Below are positions 49,587-62,900 of a stretch of DNA of 64,000 nucleotides, piece after piece (positions within the stretch are counted from its first letter, which is position 1; every line of letters starts with the position of its first letter). A program made the translations under genes and the position numbers. This DNA comes from Glycine soja (lineage: Eukaryota > Streptophyta > Magnoliopsida > Fabales > Fabaceae), in contig NC_041018.1 of NCBI RefSeq assembly GCF_004193775.1, positions 41,086,677-41,150,676 on the forward strand, in the 5' to 3' direction. The notes beneath the pieces are model-generated. The model was not told the DNA's origin, made no database searches, and was given only the letters and a program-made list of their open reading frames with translations.

Positions 49587-50399
49587 CTCTTTCTTCAACC
49601 TTCCACCATAAGCTCTTCTCTTTTTCTATGTATTCCAATGATGGATTGCGTTCGCTTTTTTTAGTTATTAGTAACTTATTATTACTATTATGCTGCCAAC
49701 AACTATAGTCAGTCTTATCCTCTATCCTTTAAGTTGAGACTTGAGACATGTGGCAATGTGATGCCCTAAATCTAGTTTAACACTCCATATCTGGCTTCTT
49801 CAATTTACTCTTTATCATTAATATTTTTTGTTGTAAACTAGAAAAATCTTTTGTATTTAGTGACATATGAAAAATTAAAAAATACAAGGAGAAAAACAAA
49901 TAGAAAATTATGAATATATTGTATAAATATATGAATATGCTTCTTGTATGAAATACCTTTTATACCTTACCTCACAATGTCAGGATCAAATGTCCTTGTT
50001 TAATAGTAAGCATTGGTCATGCAGTAAAAACAAAAACAAAAGTAAGTATTGGTCCTATGAAACATTAAAATTTAATTTTAAAAAAAGTGAAAATTGAAAG
50101 GGATAAATTATTATAAAAAAATAGTTTTAGTTGATTAAGACAGATTTTTTCTTATAATTAAGATGTAGTCCCATTTTTACTGTGATTTATTATTTGCTAT
50201 CTCTTCTTACTATGTTTTTTGAAATACTAACAAATTACCAATAAGGCATTAGTCTAAATAATATTATATTCAATTCCTTTAAACAAAATTTCAAGTTAAA
50301 TTTTTTTTATTAAAATGATCAATTAAATTTTATGATAGAGATTAATCATAAATTCATTATAAAAGCGGATATTTTTCATGAAAATCAAAACTAATCGAA

Positions 50400-51080
50400 G
50401 ATGATACCGTTTCTTTGTCATATCTATTGCAGATGGTTTCACGTGGCTTATGATTAGGCTTTTCATAACACATCATGCTTCAAAGCTTTTTATGGATATG
50501 CTCTTCTATAACACATCATGCTTCAAAGCCCTTATGGATAGGCTTTTTCATAACAATCCATAACACAATTTTTCCGTTACAAAATGATTGTTCTGGAATA
50601 AATTTTTTATATTCAAGAACAATCACTCTAGAACATATTCCAGATTAACCTATATTAATGGTTTCAATTGACTTATGGATAAGCTTTTCTATAACACAAT
50701 ATATTTTTTTTCCTTACGGATAGACTTTTCTGGAATTATGTTAACATAATTCCGGATTACATAATCCATAACACAAAAAAATATTTTTTTCCTTTACAGA
50801 ATGTACGTTCCTAAACATATTTTTAATATTCCAGAACAGGACATTACGTAATGCATTACGAGAAATGGTGCAAGAAGAGAATAAGTGGGGAGGTGGAAAA
50901 AGAGAAGGAGAATGGAGTGTTTGGATGGTGCATAATTGGAAGAGGAAGAGGCTAGAGTTGCCTGGTGCCTTTAAGAGGGTGAGGGGTATTTTTGTCCGCT
51001 CGGGTCTTTATGAGGTGCAGGAAGCAAGAGCAGTAGAATTGGGTAAATCGGTCTGCATCCAGTTGGACCAAATTTAATTG
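50400..51080. repeat. Dispersed-repeat-like region with internal duplications
   Basis: The word TAACACATCATGCTTCAAAG occurs at 50466 and 50509, a 43-base spacing. Variants of CATAACACAA, TTATGGATA and TTCCAGAAC recur across the region. This wording is typical of soybean DNA-transposon debris. A 70-codon plus-strand frame at 50865-51077 lies in its downstream part and shows no known domain. Confidence 0.45.
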
Positions 51081-52974
51081 TTCAAATTGCTAAGTCAGAC
51101 TAAATTAAATACTACTATTTGTTGATCTAGCTCGCATATTTTGACAATTATACCCATTTTTTTACACACATAAATGATACATCCTCTCCTTCATTCTAGC
51201 AGTTTGATTATTTTTTTGGGTACATAAAGCAGCTTGATTTGATTAAGGGGACCTTTGTTTTATTGACTAAATAAATAGCTTCATAGCAATTATGTAATAA
51301 AAAAAATGGCCAAAATATGTTTGAAGTTGCTTTAAAATTTAAGAAGCACTAATTTCGTCTTCATAAAAAAAATTGTATTAATTTAGTCCCTATAAAAAAA
51401 ATATTTTATAGCCCACAATGATAATCCAATTAGACGATCATCTGATGTGATTAATAAATTTAATTAATTTTTTTTTCTACCTTTTCAAACATACTCACGA
51501 TACATCATAACTCATTGTTACTTCATCTTTCCTCCTAATTTCATCAGAAAATATGAGAAAATTATCAAAGATGTGATGAAAGATTACAATATATGAGAGT
51601 TTTTAGCTGCTAAAAATTGTTTAATTCATTACCGGAGATGTTTAACCTTCACAAATTATTTAATTCATTTGTAGTAAAATTATAAGTTTTGTTAGACATA
51701 TCAATCAAACAAAATTGTCACTAAGGACTATATTAAAATTACACGTGTAATATGAAAAATTTTATAATGACAAAATTATTTTTTTTTTCAAATTTTACAG
51801 ACATTCCAAACATATTTTACACTAAATAAATTTAGTGATGCAGTCTTTTTATACATCATTTATTATTAGTTTAAAATTTATTAAAAATTATAAAATTATG
51901 AATCACTTATTAAATAAGAAAAAATCTAACAAAATTTTATAATCTCATAAATTTCAGTCAATTATAAATAATTTGTTCGAAAATGCATTATTATTTCCTA
52001 GCATTTCTCATAAAGAAACAAAAATTACTTTTTTTTCGTTTTCCCATTACTTGGAGAAATATAATAAAAAATTAGTTTAATGAACGTTAATTTTAAAAAA
52101 TGGGGAAAAAATACTAACTAAGATCATTTTTAATAACAGAACTCAGGGATAGATCTAGATTCAATATCGTGGGGGCAATTACCTACTAACTTTTTAATTT
52201 TTATTTATGTAATAGATATGTATAACTATTAATTATCTTTATAATTTAAAGTATAATAAAATAATTTTATTCATAATAAAAATATTGTCCCCGTAAATTT
52301 ATTTATAATCTCACTCTGTTGATTCTCTCAATTAAGTATTTATAAGTTTATATTATTATTTCCTTTTATTTTTAGATGTTTATTTTACATACTATGTATT
52401 TATAATCAATAAAAAAATCTCTTATTCATTTTAAATTATCTTTCTTTTATCTTTACACACACAAAAATTGAATATTTTAATTCTCTATCATTTTCAATTT
52501 ACATTCTTCTATCTTCATCTTTCAATTAAATTTCAATAGTTTTTTCAAAAATAAATTATCAATACTTAAAAATAATCTTCTTCATTATAAATTGAATTTT
52601 CTACTCTCGATTATATTTTTTTCATTCACAAGACTCAAACTCAAAATTTTACTTAAGGAAATTAAGTTTACTATAGCTCAAACCAATAACTTATTGATTA
52701 ATTATATTTATTTATTGTGGATTATAATTAAAATTTATTTTATATATTATAAATTATTTATTTATTATTTAAATTTTAATTATTTAAAAACAAACGTTTA
52801 TTATCTATGTTCCATAAACTAAAATACTAACTTATATACATGAATATTATCACACAACCCAAAACTCCTGGATCCGTCACCCACAGAACTCATCTTTTCT
52901 CACTCTCCTGCAAAAAGAAATAAAAGAAATCCAATACATACTTTTTTATTTAAGACACTATGCTTATAGAAACA

Positions 52975-52977
<3 letters not shown>

Positions 52978-53032
<55 letters not shown>
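52978..53032. repeat. (TA)n microsatellite
   Basis: Twenty-seven uninterrupted TA units in intergenic DNA. Confidence 0.9.
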
Positions 53033-53035
<3 letters not shown>

Positions 53036-55838
53036 CTTTTAACATTCATTAAACAAATGGGTATTGCCTATAAGTCGGTGGTTAGAACATTCTGTACTCG
53101 AATTTCTTTTTTAAGTATGATCTATAGTTTGAATCTTATATATGAAAAAATGTGTTTAGGAAAAGACATTTTACTAAAAATGATAAATTAGGTTCATGAG
53201 AAAAATTAATCAGTAATAAAATTAGTAAATATTCCTCACAACTATTATGATATGTAAAAGAAAAAAGTCTGATTAAAGATGTTCAACTACAAATGAAATA
53301 TTTTGAATGAAGATACATTATCTTTACAATAAATTCTGTCAATATTTTTTGCAATTTTTTTTCTATCTTAGTCTATTACATGATCTATCTTATTTCAGAT
53401 TTTCTTTTCTCTTCTCTCTTCTTACTTCTTTCTTATTTAAAAAATGTACAAAATTGACGAAGAAATATCTTTTTCTTTTAAATTACACATAAGAAAAATG
53501 AAAGTTAATGGCTCTACTTCTTCTTTCAAAATTAAAAATAAAATAAAAATGAAAGTTTATTTTAAAGTACAAGCGAAACCTTGAAAACAAGGCTGTTTAT
53601 CGAATGGGAGTTCTCAAAAATAAAAACCGAACTTTCTTCGATGAGAAAACAAATGAATGCCAGGCTAGCTGCAAACTGCAGGACCCCTGACACCAGTAAA
53701 TATGTCAGACATAAAAATATTAGATATGAAAAAAAATTAAAATCACATGAAAAATCATTGGGTTAGACACATATTATAGAGAATTTAATGATAATACACC
53801 GCGGGATAAAATTATTATTAATATGATTTTTAAGATAATTTTATAAATAAATATATCATAACTAATAGTTTGTAATTAGAAATATAATTTGATAAAAAAG
53901 GTGGCGTGACTCTACCAAGACAATTCGGTATTATTTGTGAAATCATGCCTTTAATCCTCTAAAAAACTTACCCTTTGTAATTGTTCATAGCATAGGTGAA
54001 TTATTTTTATACTTAGTTTAGGTTAATAGAGAAGTTTTGGAGGCTTAACTTTTGGGCACTAGTTCAATAGGATGCTGACATGCTTTAAATAATTCTAAGA
54101 TAGCAATAAGGGGGTCCTCTCTTTCTCAGATACATTTCAGACCTATCTATGAGGCTGCAGTGTTCTGTTCTGCCCTATCTTGGAAGCCAAGTAAATTGAC
54201 ATTAGCAACCTAGAAAATGACAAAAAAAAAACATGGTCCCCAACCTTCCCTGACCATAAATAAAACAACAAACGAAAGCATCAACCTTCCAGCTTTTCTA
54301 GACTGAAAAAGTAGGATCGGAACAGAGTAAATCTGTGCCTATGTTCATTTGATCTCTGTGCCCTGCAAAAAGCAGAGGCCAAAAAATTTGGCCACCTTCT
54401 GGCTTCTGCACACTCTTCATTCTAGGATTGTCAATCTGTGACTGTGAACCTTCATAAATACTAGTAATATGGATTCAGAATAAGAAAGAAAATGCTTTCT
54501 TTACTTTACTTTATTAAAACAACCTTTTAGTTTGTTTCTTGAATTATGGAACTTGCTTTCATTTTGTACTCAATCACACACTAATTGAACCGTGCTTAAA
54601 ATGCCCATTGTTTTCAAATATCACTGCACCCCATCATTGTGACACTTGAAAATATGAAAACATCGACTCTTCCTCGAGGGGTTGGTTTTACTAATCTTCC
54701 TAGGATTATATTGACTCAACATTTCATTCCAATTTCAATATACTATTAGATTAGCTGATTTAATGTCCATTTGTGAAAGAATTTCTTTTACGATTTGTGA
54801 AATACCTATTTGATTTGTTTGCATCCATAATCAATTCCACACAATGCCACGGATATTTTAATGCAAAATTTACGGTTAAAATTAATTTAGATACACGTCT
54901 CAATCAACTTTCATATTCAAAATTAGATTTATGAAAGCCATTACCCTCTATGTTCTTTTTTTAATAGTTGGATTTTTAGAATATATTTGTTCAATTTATT
55001 TGTCATTTTTTAGGATTAGGATAACATTAATTACTCTTTTGTCAGTTATATCTTTATGTTTTACTTAATTTTTAATTAATTTGCACATGCATCTATTATA
55101 AAATAGAAATGAAAACAATAAAATAAGAAACTTCATAACTTTATTAGAATCAATAAAATTTATCGTATTTCTTGATTTTTTATGTAAAAACCTAAAAATA
55201 TAGATGAAAGGGAACGAAGAGAACATAACAACCTCTAAAACAAATCCGAGTGTGTTTGGATATCAATTTCATCAACCCTACCAATAAATAAATAATAATT
55301 CACATTGCTTAGAAAATGTAAAACTTTGGATAACACCATCTTCCAAAAACACCCTTAACTGTTGATCCAAAAGGCAAATATTATTAACCATAGTAATAAT
55401 TAACGTGCTCGTACTCCTCTCTCGTCCAAAATGTAAAGTATGATTTGTGAAGCATGTCTGTCATTCATGAAAGACACGAACTACAATAATGTGTGTGTGC
55501 ACAAGAGTCAATGCATTCAGATGGGACTCCTTTTACGTTTTTGACAAGATTCCATTATTCATCATGATGCACAAGATACGTTCCTTGTCCTTACAAAATT
55601 GCCTGCACATGATACAACCAATCATCCATCCACGATATTACAAGAGAATAATATATCTACACATACCTACGTGTATATTTTTGTACGGTTTTCATGATTT
55701 ACATCGCTTTTTTATGAACTGTGGACAACAAGAATGAGCAACCAAGTAAAGTAAGTAACAACAACATAGGCTTTGTCTATCTATCTACTACTTGGGTTCC
55801 CTTGAAAAACATTAGAATATTCTCCAATCCTTCTTCAT

Positions 55839-58687
55839 TCACACAACAAACTCGTGCAATAGGTGAGGATTGCCAAACTTGTTTTGTTGCTTTCCTGTGT
55901 CTGTGAAATGGTAATCTAGCAAATCAGCCTCTGGGGAAGAAGCCAATGTTTTCTTACGTCGTTTATGCATGTCATCATTCGACACACCAAATCCTTCGCT
56001 TTCACAGTTCCTCAATTCCAATGCGAGAGACACGTGGCCACCAACGGCAATGTTACCTAACTCTGATAAATCATATGTGGCCGGAGTAGAAGCCATTATG
56101 CAGCCATCACCATAATAAGGACTATTGTTGTTGTTCATGTTGAACCTTTGATCACCTTGCAATTTTCCAATTCTAGGATCCATGGCATTTTCTCCATGAT
56201 CACTGCTTTGGATTCCTCTGTCGGCATGATCCAACTTCAGCCCATGATGCTGAACACTATCATCAACTGTTATTAAGTTGTCCTGTGACTCTTCCCTTTT
56301 ATTGTCAGAAGCTTGAACATCAAATTCTTCTTTGTACATTTCCTCAACCATTGGCTTCCAAAGACGCACCCTTGCATTAATGAACCAATTTGCCACCTAA
56401 CATGAATCGCATGAAGATTAGCAAACATGGCACAGGACAAAAACTTTAGGCAGTCACTTATTTTTACTGTTTGATCCCCCATCAAAAACAAATTTTCATG
56501 GAATGCATTTAGGAATTGTGCAATGTTAGCCACTCAGAAAAATCATCGTTAATATAACTTTTAAAGAAGTTCTTGTAAAAGTTAACAAATTTTTCGTACA
56601 TAACAATTTATAATCAGCTTTGTAAGAGTTTAAGAAAAAGTGATTATTTCCCCACAATTAATCATTCCCAAACATGTACTTATACATACAATGTTCTACA
56701 ATTTAGAAAACATTAATTATTGTACCTGGTTTTTTGTTAAGCCAGTTTGCCTTGCTAGCATAATTTTCTCTGAATCCTTAGGATAACTGGTAGCAAATGA
56801 AATTTGGGAAACAATTATTAGATGTAATACCACAAGTTAAAAATAAAATAAGAACAGGGGAGGGGGACTAACGGATGAAGGAAGTGCTCAAAGAGCCATG
56901 CACGGAGTATTGAAACAGAGGTTTCAGGAAGTCCCCTCTGAGGCCTCCAAGCTTGTCGCATTACACCAAGTTGCTGAAGGGCCTTTTGTTGCCGAAGCTG
57001 CTGATCAACATAGCGGAGACGAGGTATTCCCTCTTGTTCTCCAAGGTTCCTTTGAGTCACTTGAATTTGGCCGCTAATGGCATCATGCAAACACCGAAAG
57101 TGGCGCGATATTGTGCGCAAGGCAAGTGCAGTGTATGGTTCAGCTGCTCCACATCCAGAAACCATATCAAAAGATGACACAACAATCTGCATTTGGTGGC
57201 AGTACTGTCTGTATCTTTTATCCACCTGCCAGAAGAGCAAAGAAAGGATTAAGAGTTGTTAAGTCACTAGCTAACACTCTCATCACATCACCATCATCAC
57301 TAGCACTATCTGTGTTTTTAGTATCTAAGTATACACAGTTCAATCAAACACTAATGCAGGATATGTATAAAACTAAATTGCATAACAAAAGATCAACCAA
57401 ACCACAGAGAAAGTATTTACTCTTTGAACAACTCACTTACTAGTGTATTAGCAATCTTAGTAATATATAGCACTTGCAACACATACACCTTTTCGGGGGG
57501 AAAATAACATACAAGATTAGAAAAAATAATAACTTCACACAATCTTAAACTGTTAGCTAAAATGCTTATTTGGAACAATGTTTTGAAATATGATTATTTC
57601 ATGGAAAACAATATTTTCCCCCCCTATAGTTCTCTTAGAAAAAATACGAAAAAAAAAAAGCTTTGTACTTCAAAATAAACTAAACATACACTATATAATT
57701 TTATGTGAACACAAATTAGAAGACCAACTATATGAAACACAAGAACTGGAGACAGATCAAGGCAATTATATCAACAGAAAAGAAAAGAACTGTGATTCAA
57801 TGCCACAAAGTCTACAAGTTTACCTCATCCAGCATAGACAAAAGCTTTGTCTTTTTGTCCAAAAAATTCTGTCGTTCTGTAGGTGATAGCTCACATGAAG
57901 AGTTTGCAGCAGAAGAACCATTGGGGCCTGAAGATATCTGCACAGATTGGGTGGTAGATTTTCCATCGGAATCTTTGGAGCCATCTAAACCAACATCACG
58001 GAAACTCGGTTGCTTTTCCAAACTGGTTTGCTTTCGGACATTAACTATTTCATCAAGCAACTCCTGTGCTGCCTTGAGGTATTGTGAGTTCAACATATTG
58101 TTGGAAAAACCTTGTGATCCATGACTTTGGCCTTCACCAAGGCACATTGAGGGGTGTTGTGGATTATACAAACCATCCCTTTTGTGAAAGCCACCAGAAG
58201 AAGCTAAAGATGCCATGCACTCAGCATTTCTCAATTCCCTTTGTAAGCTGGCCTCATCATCTTTAAGAGATGAAGTTCCCTTTAAATTTGGGACACAAGC
58301 AGACATTAGGGAAGAGAAACTGGTGCCAGGATACTGATATGGAAAGGTAGGAACAGATGCAATAGAAGGCATCACTGAGCCAAGGCTAAGAGACAAGCCT
58401 TGGTTTTGTACATTTTGCTCATTGTCCACAAGTCCCAATTGTGTTGTCCTTGGAATAACATGGGAATGGGAATCTCCGGCATTCTCAAAAGAATCCGGAT
58501 TGCCTGTGGTGGCGGCGGCATTGGGATGCCCATCAATAGGTTGCATAATCATCGTGTCCCTCATGGATGTGATGAACTTCAATTCATTTTGTCCTCCTAC
58601 AGTTTCACCGTAGTTATGAGGTAAAAGAGGATTCCCAGACAACATATCAGCATAGGACCCTGAAGAAAAGGCTTGGTTCGGATACAT
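55839..58687 (-). CDS. BEL1-like homeodomain (TALE) transcription factor
   Basis: Four exons on the minus strand join to 611 aa: 57824-58687, 56873-57225, 56726-56786, 56726-side intron then 55839-56396 (1836 bases). BEL1-like proteins pair with KNOX homeodomain proteins to control meristem and organ patterning. In order: an N-terminal ZIBEL-type motif GLSLSLGS, an SKY domain (here [13 protein letters not shown], about 209), a BELL domain ([19 protein letters not shown] to [12 protein letters not shown], from residue 289), then the TALE homeodomain with PYP (406-408) and [18 protein letters not shown] (430 on). The C-terminus LLHEFVV resembles the LLHDFVA end of this family. It is closest in wording to the BLH6 group. 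A long 5' leader with an intron is likely above 58690. Confidence 0.93.
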
Positions 58688-58689
58688 TG

Positions 58690-59900
58690 TAAAATTAGTA
58701 ATTGAAATTCAGATGTGCTTGTTTCTGGTCCCTTTACAACTGAATCAACTACACATCTCCTTCGCCATTTAGGTTCGAGAAAATCCAGCAGTGATGCTGA
58801 AGCTAAATATATAATGTCACCTCAGCTATACAAGATTGAGGCAAAGATGATGATGATGTTGCTCAAGCAAAAGCTCATTACAAAATAGAGTACCTAAATC
58901 GAATGAAAATGATCCAAAAGGGAGGAAAAAGTTAATGAAGAGGAAGATTAATAGAATAGAAGGCAAGTAAGATCAAAGGAAAAAAGATTACGTTGTTATA
59001 AAGCAAAAGCACCACATCACAAGCAAAAGCAATCAGAGACACATTATATCACTATCTATGCTCTATATCATACATATATGTACAGTATAACAGTGCAGCT
59101 TTAATCATTAACCACAAAACATTGGTTTAAACTTCAAACGACGCGAGGAATTAAAAGGGGTTTGGCCAAACACGTACTTTCATTACCATAGATTAAGAAA
59201 AGAAAAAAGCTTTGTTAGCCCTGTCAAGTAAATTGACCAAAGGAAGCTTCTTTCATGTTTTTTTGTTCTTTGCAAGTAAGGAAAAAAAAACGGAGGTACG
59301 AGGTAGAAGAAAACGATGCAAACAAACCTGAAAACCAAACAAAAACCAAAAACGAGGTGCAAAACTAAAACCCCATAAAACATAATTAACTTCAAAGTTG
59401 AAACCCTATGGTAGTGGTAGTTGAAAGTGAAAACCAGAGAAACCAGGTTGAGGTGCAAAAGAACACACACAACAAAAGTGAAAGTGAAAAGATAGGTCTA
59501 ATAAAAAACATAAAACAATCAGGAGTGAAAAAATCTGAAGCCTTTGAAGCAGAATTTAACTTTTTCTCACACCATATTAGCTTTTTTACATTCTAATTTT
59601 CTGCTTTTAATCATGAAAATTAACCCCACCACCCCTCCTGTTAGAACAAAAGCTTGTGTTGTGACCATGAGAAGTACTAGCATCTACCATCATCATAGTC
59701 ATCTCAAGCTTCTTTTGTAAATTATATTTCTCATTCTGCACTGTTGTCGTTGACGAAAGCCAAACACAAAAAGAAGAAGAAAAGAAGAGAGTGAGAAAAT
59801 GAAAGAAAAGAGAAATACCTGAAAGGGAAAAGAAAAGGGAGGAACAGGGGAGAGATATGCAGGGTGGTAGCAAAGAAGAGAAAGAAAAGGGTAAGAGAGA
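58690..59900 (-). promoter_or_regulatory. Probable BLH 5' leader with intron(s)
   Basis: Sequence upstream of the BLH start stays mixed in composition, with CT-rich minus-strand stretches at about 59770-59890 that look like a plant transcript start. A leader intron is likely but its sites cannot be fixed by eye. A start-stop ATGTGTAG lies on the minus strand near 58750. Long leaders with introns are common in BEL1-like genes. Confidence 0.35.
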
Positions 59901-62900
59901 AAAAATTACAGACAAGAATCCACAGTTTGGGGAAGCCCAGACAAGTGGCAATCCCAAGACATATAAATTTTCAAATTATCTTTGGAACAAACAGCGGCAC
60001 CAACCAATGACCATAAAAGGATTATTATTAATAAAATTAAATCAAAGAAAGAAATTGGTTACTTCCACACGTCAACTTCTTGTATTATTTATTTCTATTA
60101 ATTAAATCTTATGCATGGTCTATTAAAAATTAATGTTTCGTATCAATAGTTGTTTCTTAAATATGGTTTTAATTTAGAGAAAAATGATTATGTATTTGTT
60201 TAAAAAGTTTTATATAATAATTTTTAATTATAATTTATTATATGTAATAAATTTATTGACTCTCAAAATAATTATATTAATATAATTTAAATGATAATCT
60301 ATGATTAAAGAATAAAATAAAATTATTTTACACCATTTACTATTTAATTTATACGTATAGTTTGTGGGAAAATTTTATATACAGCTATTTAATAGGAATT
60401 TGTTTTGCTTCAACATTATTTATCATCTTTAACCGGCGATTTCTATTTTTGTTTCTACAGTTTTTTAGATTATTTTTCTCTTGACTAACATTATAAATTT
60501 ATAAAAAAAACTATTATAAATTAAATTAGCAGTACTTTATTTTAATTGTATATGAAAAAATTACCCCATCAAACTACAAATAAAGTCCAATTTCAAAACA
60601 AGTGTACACTCTCATTTAAAATTAATTCCCATCTTCTCTCTTATTTCATTTTTATATTTTTTTAAAATATAGAGAGGCACAAACCTTGCCTCATTTCTTC
60701 TAGCGTTAACAAATAAGATGATGTAGATAAATTGTTTAAATATTCTCTCAATTTCATTGTCATTTTTTTACAAGTTCTAAACTATATTATTATAAGAAGT
60801 AATCTTATTTGAGTTTTATAGGATTAATAAATAATAGACTAATTTTACTTGTAATGTGTGGTCGCCGTTGGTTCAAGAAAATTTTATATACTGTAATAAT
60901 TGAATACAATCACTTATATAAATATAAAAAAATCTTATATCATTATATCAATTTTTGGTTTAACCATTGTTAGTCAACTACACTATATAATTATAACTAT
61001 ATACAGAATCACGTTTGATAAAGGAGTGTGGCGTGATGTGGTGGATTTTTTTTTTAATATTGGTAAAAAGTTTTTCTTGTAAGAAATAGTATAGTAATAA
61101 AAGCAATTGAATTGAAGCATATAATATATAGAATAGAAGAGGGGAGTGGGTGGTTGACTGGTTGATGCTTGGAAGTGTTCAAACCCTAACCACCAGTTGG
61201 TGGACCTGTAATGTAATGTAATGTAAGTTGTAACCCTAGCTACTTTTCCTTCTTAAGCCTCCTCTTTCTGACTTAACGCATAAATCATAATCTTGTTGTT
61301 ACTACTGTTGCTGGTAGGACGAACATCAACAGAGAACAGCATTTTTGAACAGAAACTGTCTTTGTCTCATTAAATAAAAATGAGGGTATATCAAGGTTGG
61401 CTGGATTCGCTATTTCAAGTAGGTGAAAGTGACAAAATCACGCTTCGACGTGTATGCTTCATGTCTTCTAAATCTAACTACAACACCCTCTAATCCAGTA
61501 CACGCCATCCCTTATTAATGTCTAACTATTAATTAATTAATTATTATAATTAGGTCGAGTGGTGTTATTATAAACGACTTTTGTGAAGGGGAAAAAAAAA
61601 GTTATTATGTGCTTTGTTAGTTATTAGCTGGATGGAGAGTTATTGCCACTTTGTTTCTCTAGACTCTCCTATTATACCCATATATAATTACTTTATCTAG
61701 TTAGTATAAAAATTCGGCTACTTGTAGTTTCAGTTTCTAAAGTATTCTAAGTGTGTGATAATGATTTTCTTCTTCATATTTTGAATATGTCATTTATGTC
61801 TCTAACGGTAATTAAGAGAAATTAAACTCTTATATAAATGAGAGAAATTATAAGAGTTAATTTTCTCTCATTTGTAAGAGATCTCTTTATCTCGATTTTA
61901 TTCAATATTTTACATAATTAATTGACATGAGAAATTGAGCATGGCATTATAATTATAATTACAGTGCACTAATTAAAAATATTTAAATTATAACAATCTC
62001 TATGTTTGGTAAGCTTCTGGAAAAATTTATGTTTTTTTTACTAGTTTATATATGTTATTATTGTATTAACTTAATTGTGGTGTTAATAAAACCTGTGAAT
62101 GAATTATTATTTTTAAAACAACAATGAACAAATAAAAGAAATGTCTTTTTTGTTCTGAGCAAAGTAATGATCGAGTTAAATATTACATGAAATCAACATA
62201 GAAAAACTTAATTTACTCAATATTAGAAATTAAAAAATCAAAGTCAATTTTAAATCATCTTAGGTATGAACTTTTTTGTTTAACTTTTTTCTTCTTTAAC
62301 AAAATAGATGAGATGAAGTTGTTTATATAAATAGTTATTGTTTAGTAACATTTATATCATAAATAACATATTTTTAAAAAAATTATAATACTCATAAAAT
62401 TAAATAAACATTCATTTTAGTAATCTTAACATTAAAGTGAATTTTTATATAAAATATTTAAATTTATGTGAAATTGTAAGATTTATAAAATTAATTAACA
62501 CTAATAATCATTTAAGCAACTATACATTATAGATATTCTAGATAACAATTGTGAAAACAACAATCTTAATTACTATTACTATTTATATTAAATTCATATA
62601 TTATTCTATGCACATGTATCTGTAAAGTATCTTTTTTTAATTTTCGTTATTTTAATTTCAATCAATAACAATATATTCTTGGTTATATATATTTTTATTA
62701 TCTAAAAGCTCATTTTAATGTACTATTATACAATTGTCAATGATCCCAAAGTCGATGAAAGTTGTGTTAATCATTTCTTTAGTCTGTTAAGCCCTTCATA
62801 ATTAACCTAAAAATTATTGAAACTTTAAACATATACTCCATAAATCAATCACAAATGAGTTATGGGCAAAATAAGAGTGTCATTGATGTTGCATTCACAA

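Larger units (their letters stand above)
49600..55838. other. Long intergenic region, no supported gene
   Basis: About 6 kb between HflX and BLH genes. It holds repeat-like DNA at 50400-51080 with a 43-base duplication, a (TA)n run at 52978-53032, and a patch of higher GC at 54040-54450. BLH 3' UTR should lie just below 55839, with sequence of mixed composition from about 55440. No exon chain is recognisable. Confidence 0.5.

Noticed and set aside
50865..51077. 70-codon plus-strand frame
   Set aside because: Rich in E, G, K, R, W with no domain. It sits in dispersed-repeat-like DNA with no exon partners.
59607..59957. 116-codon minus-strand frame upstream of BLH
   Set aside because: Ser/Phe/Leu-rich from a CT-rich leader. 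Probably 5' leader or promoter, not protein.
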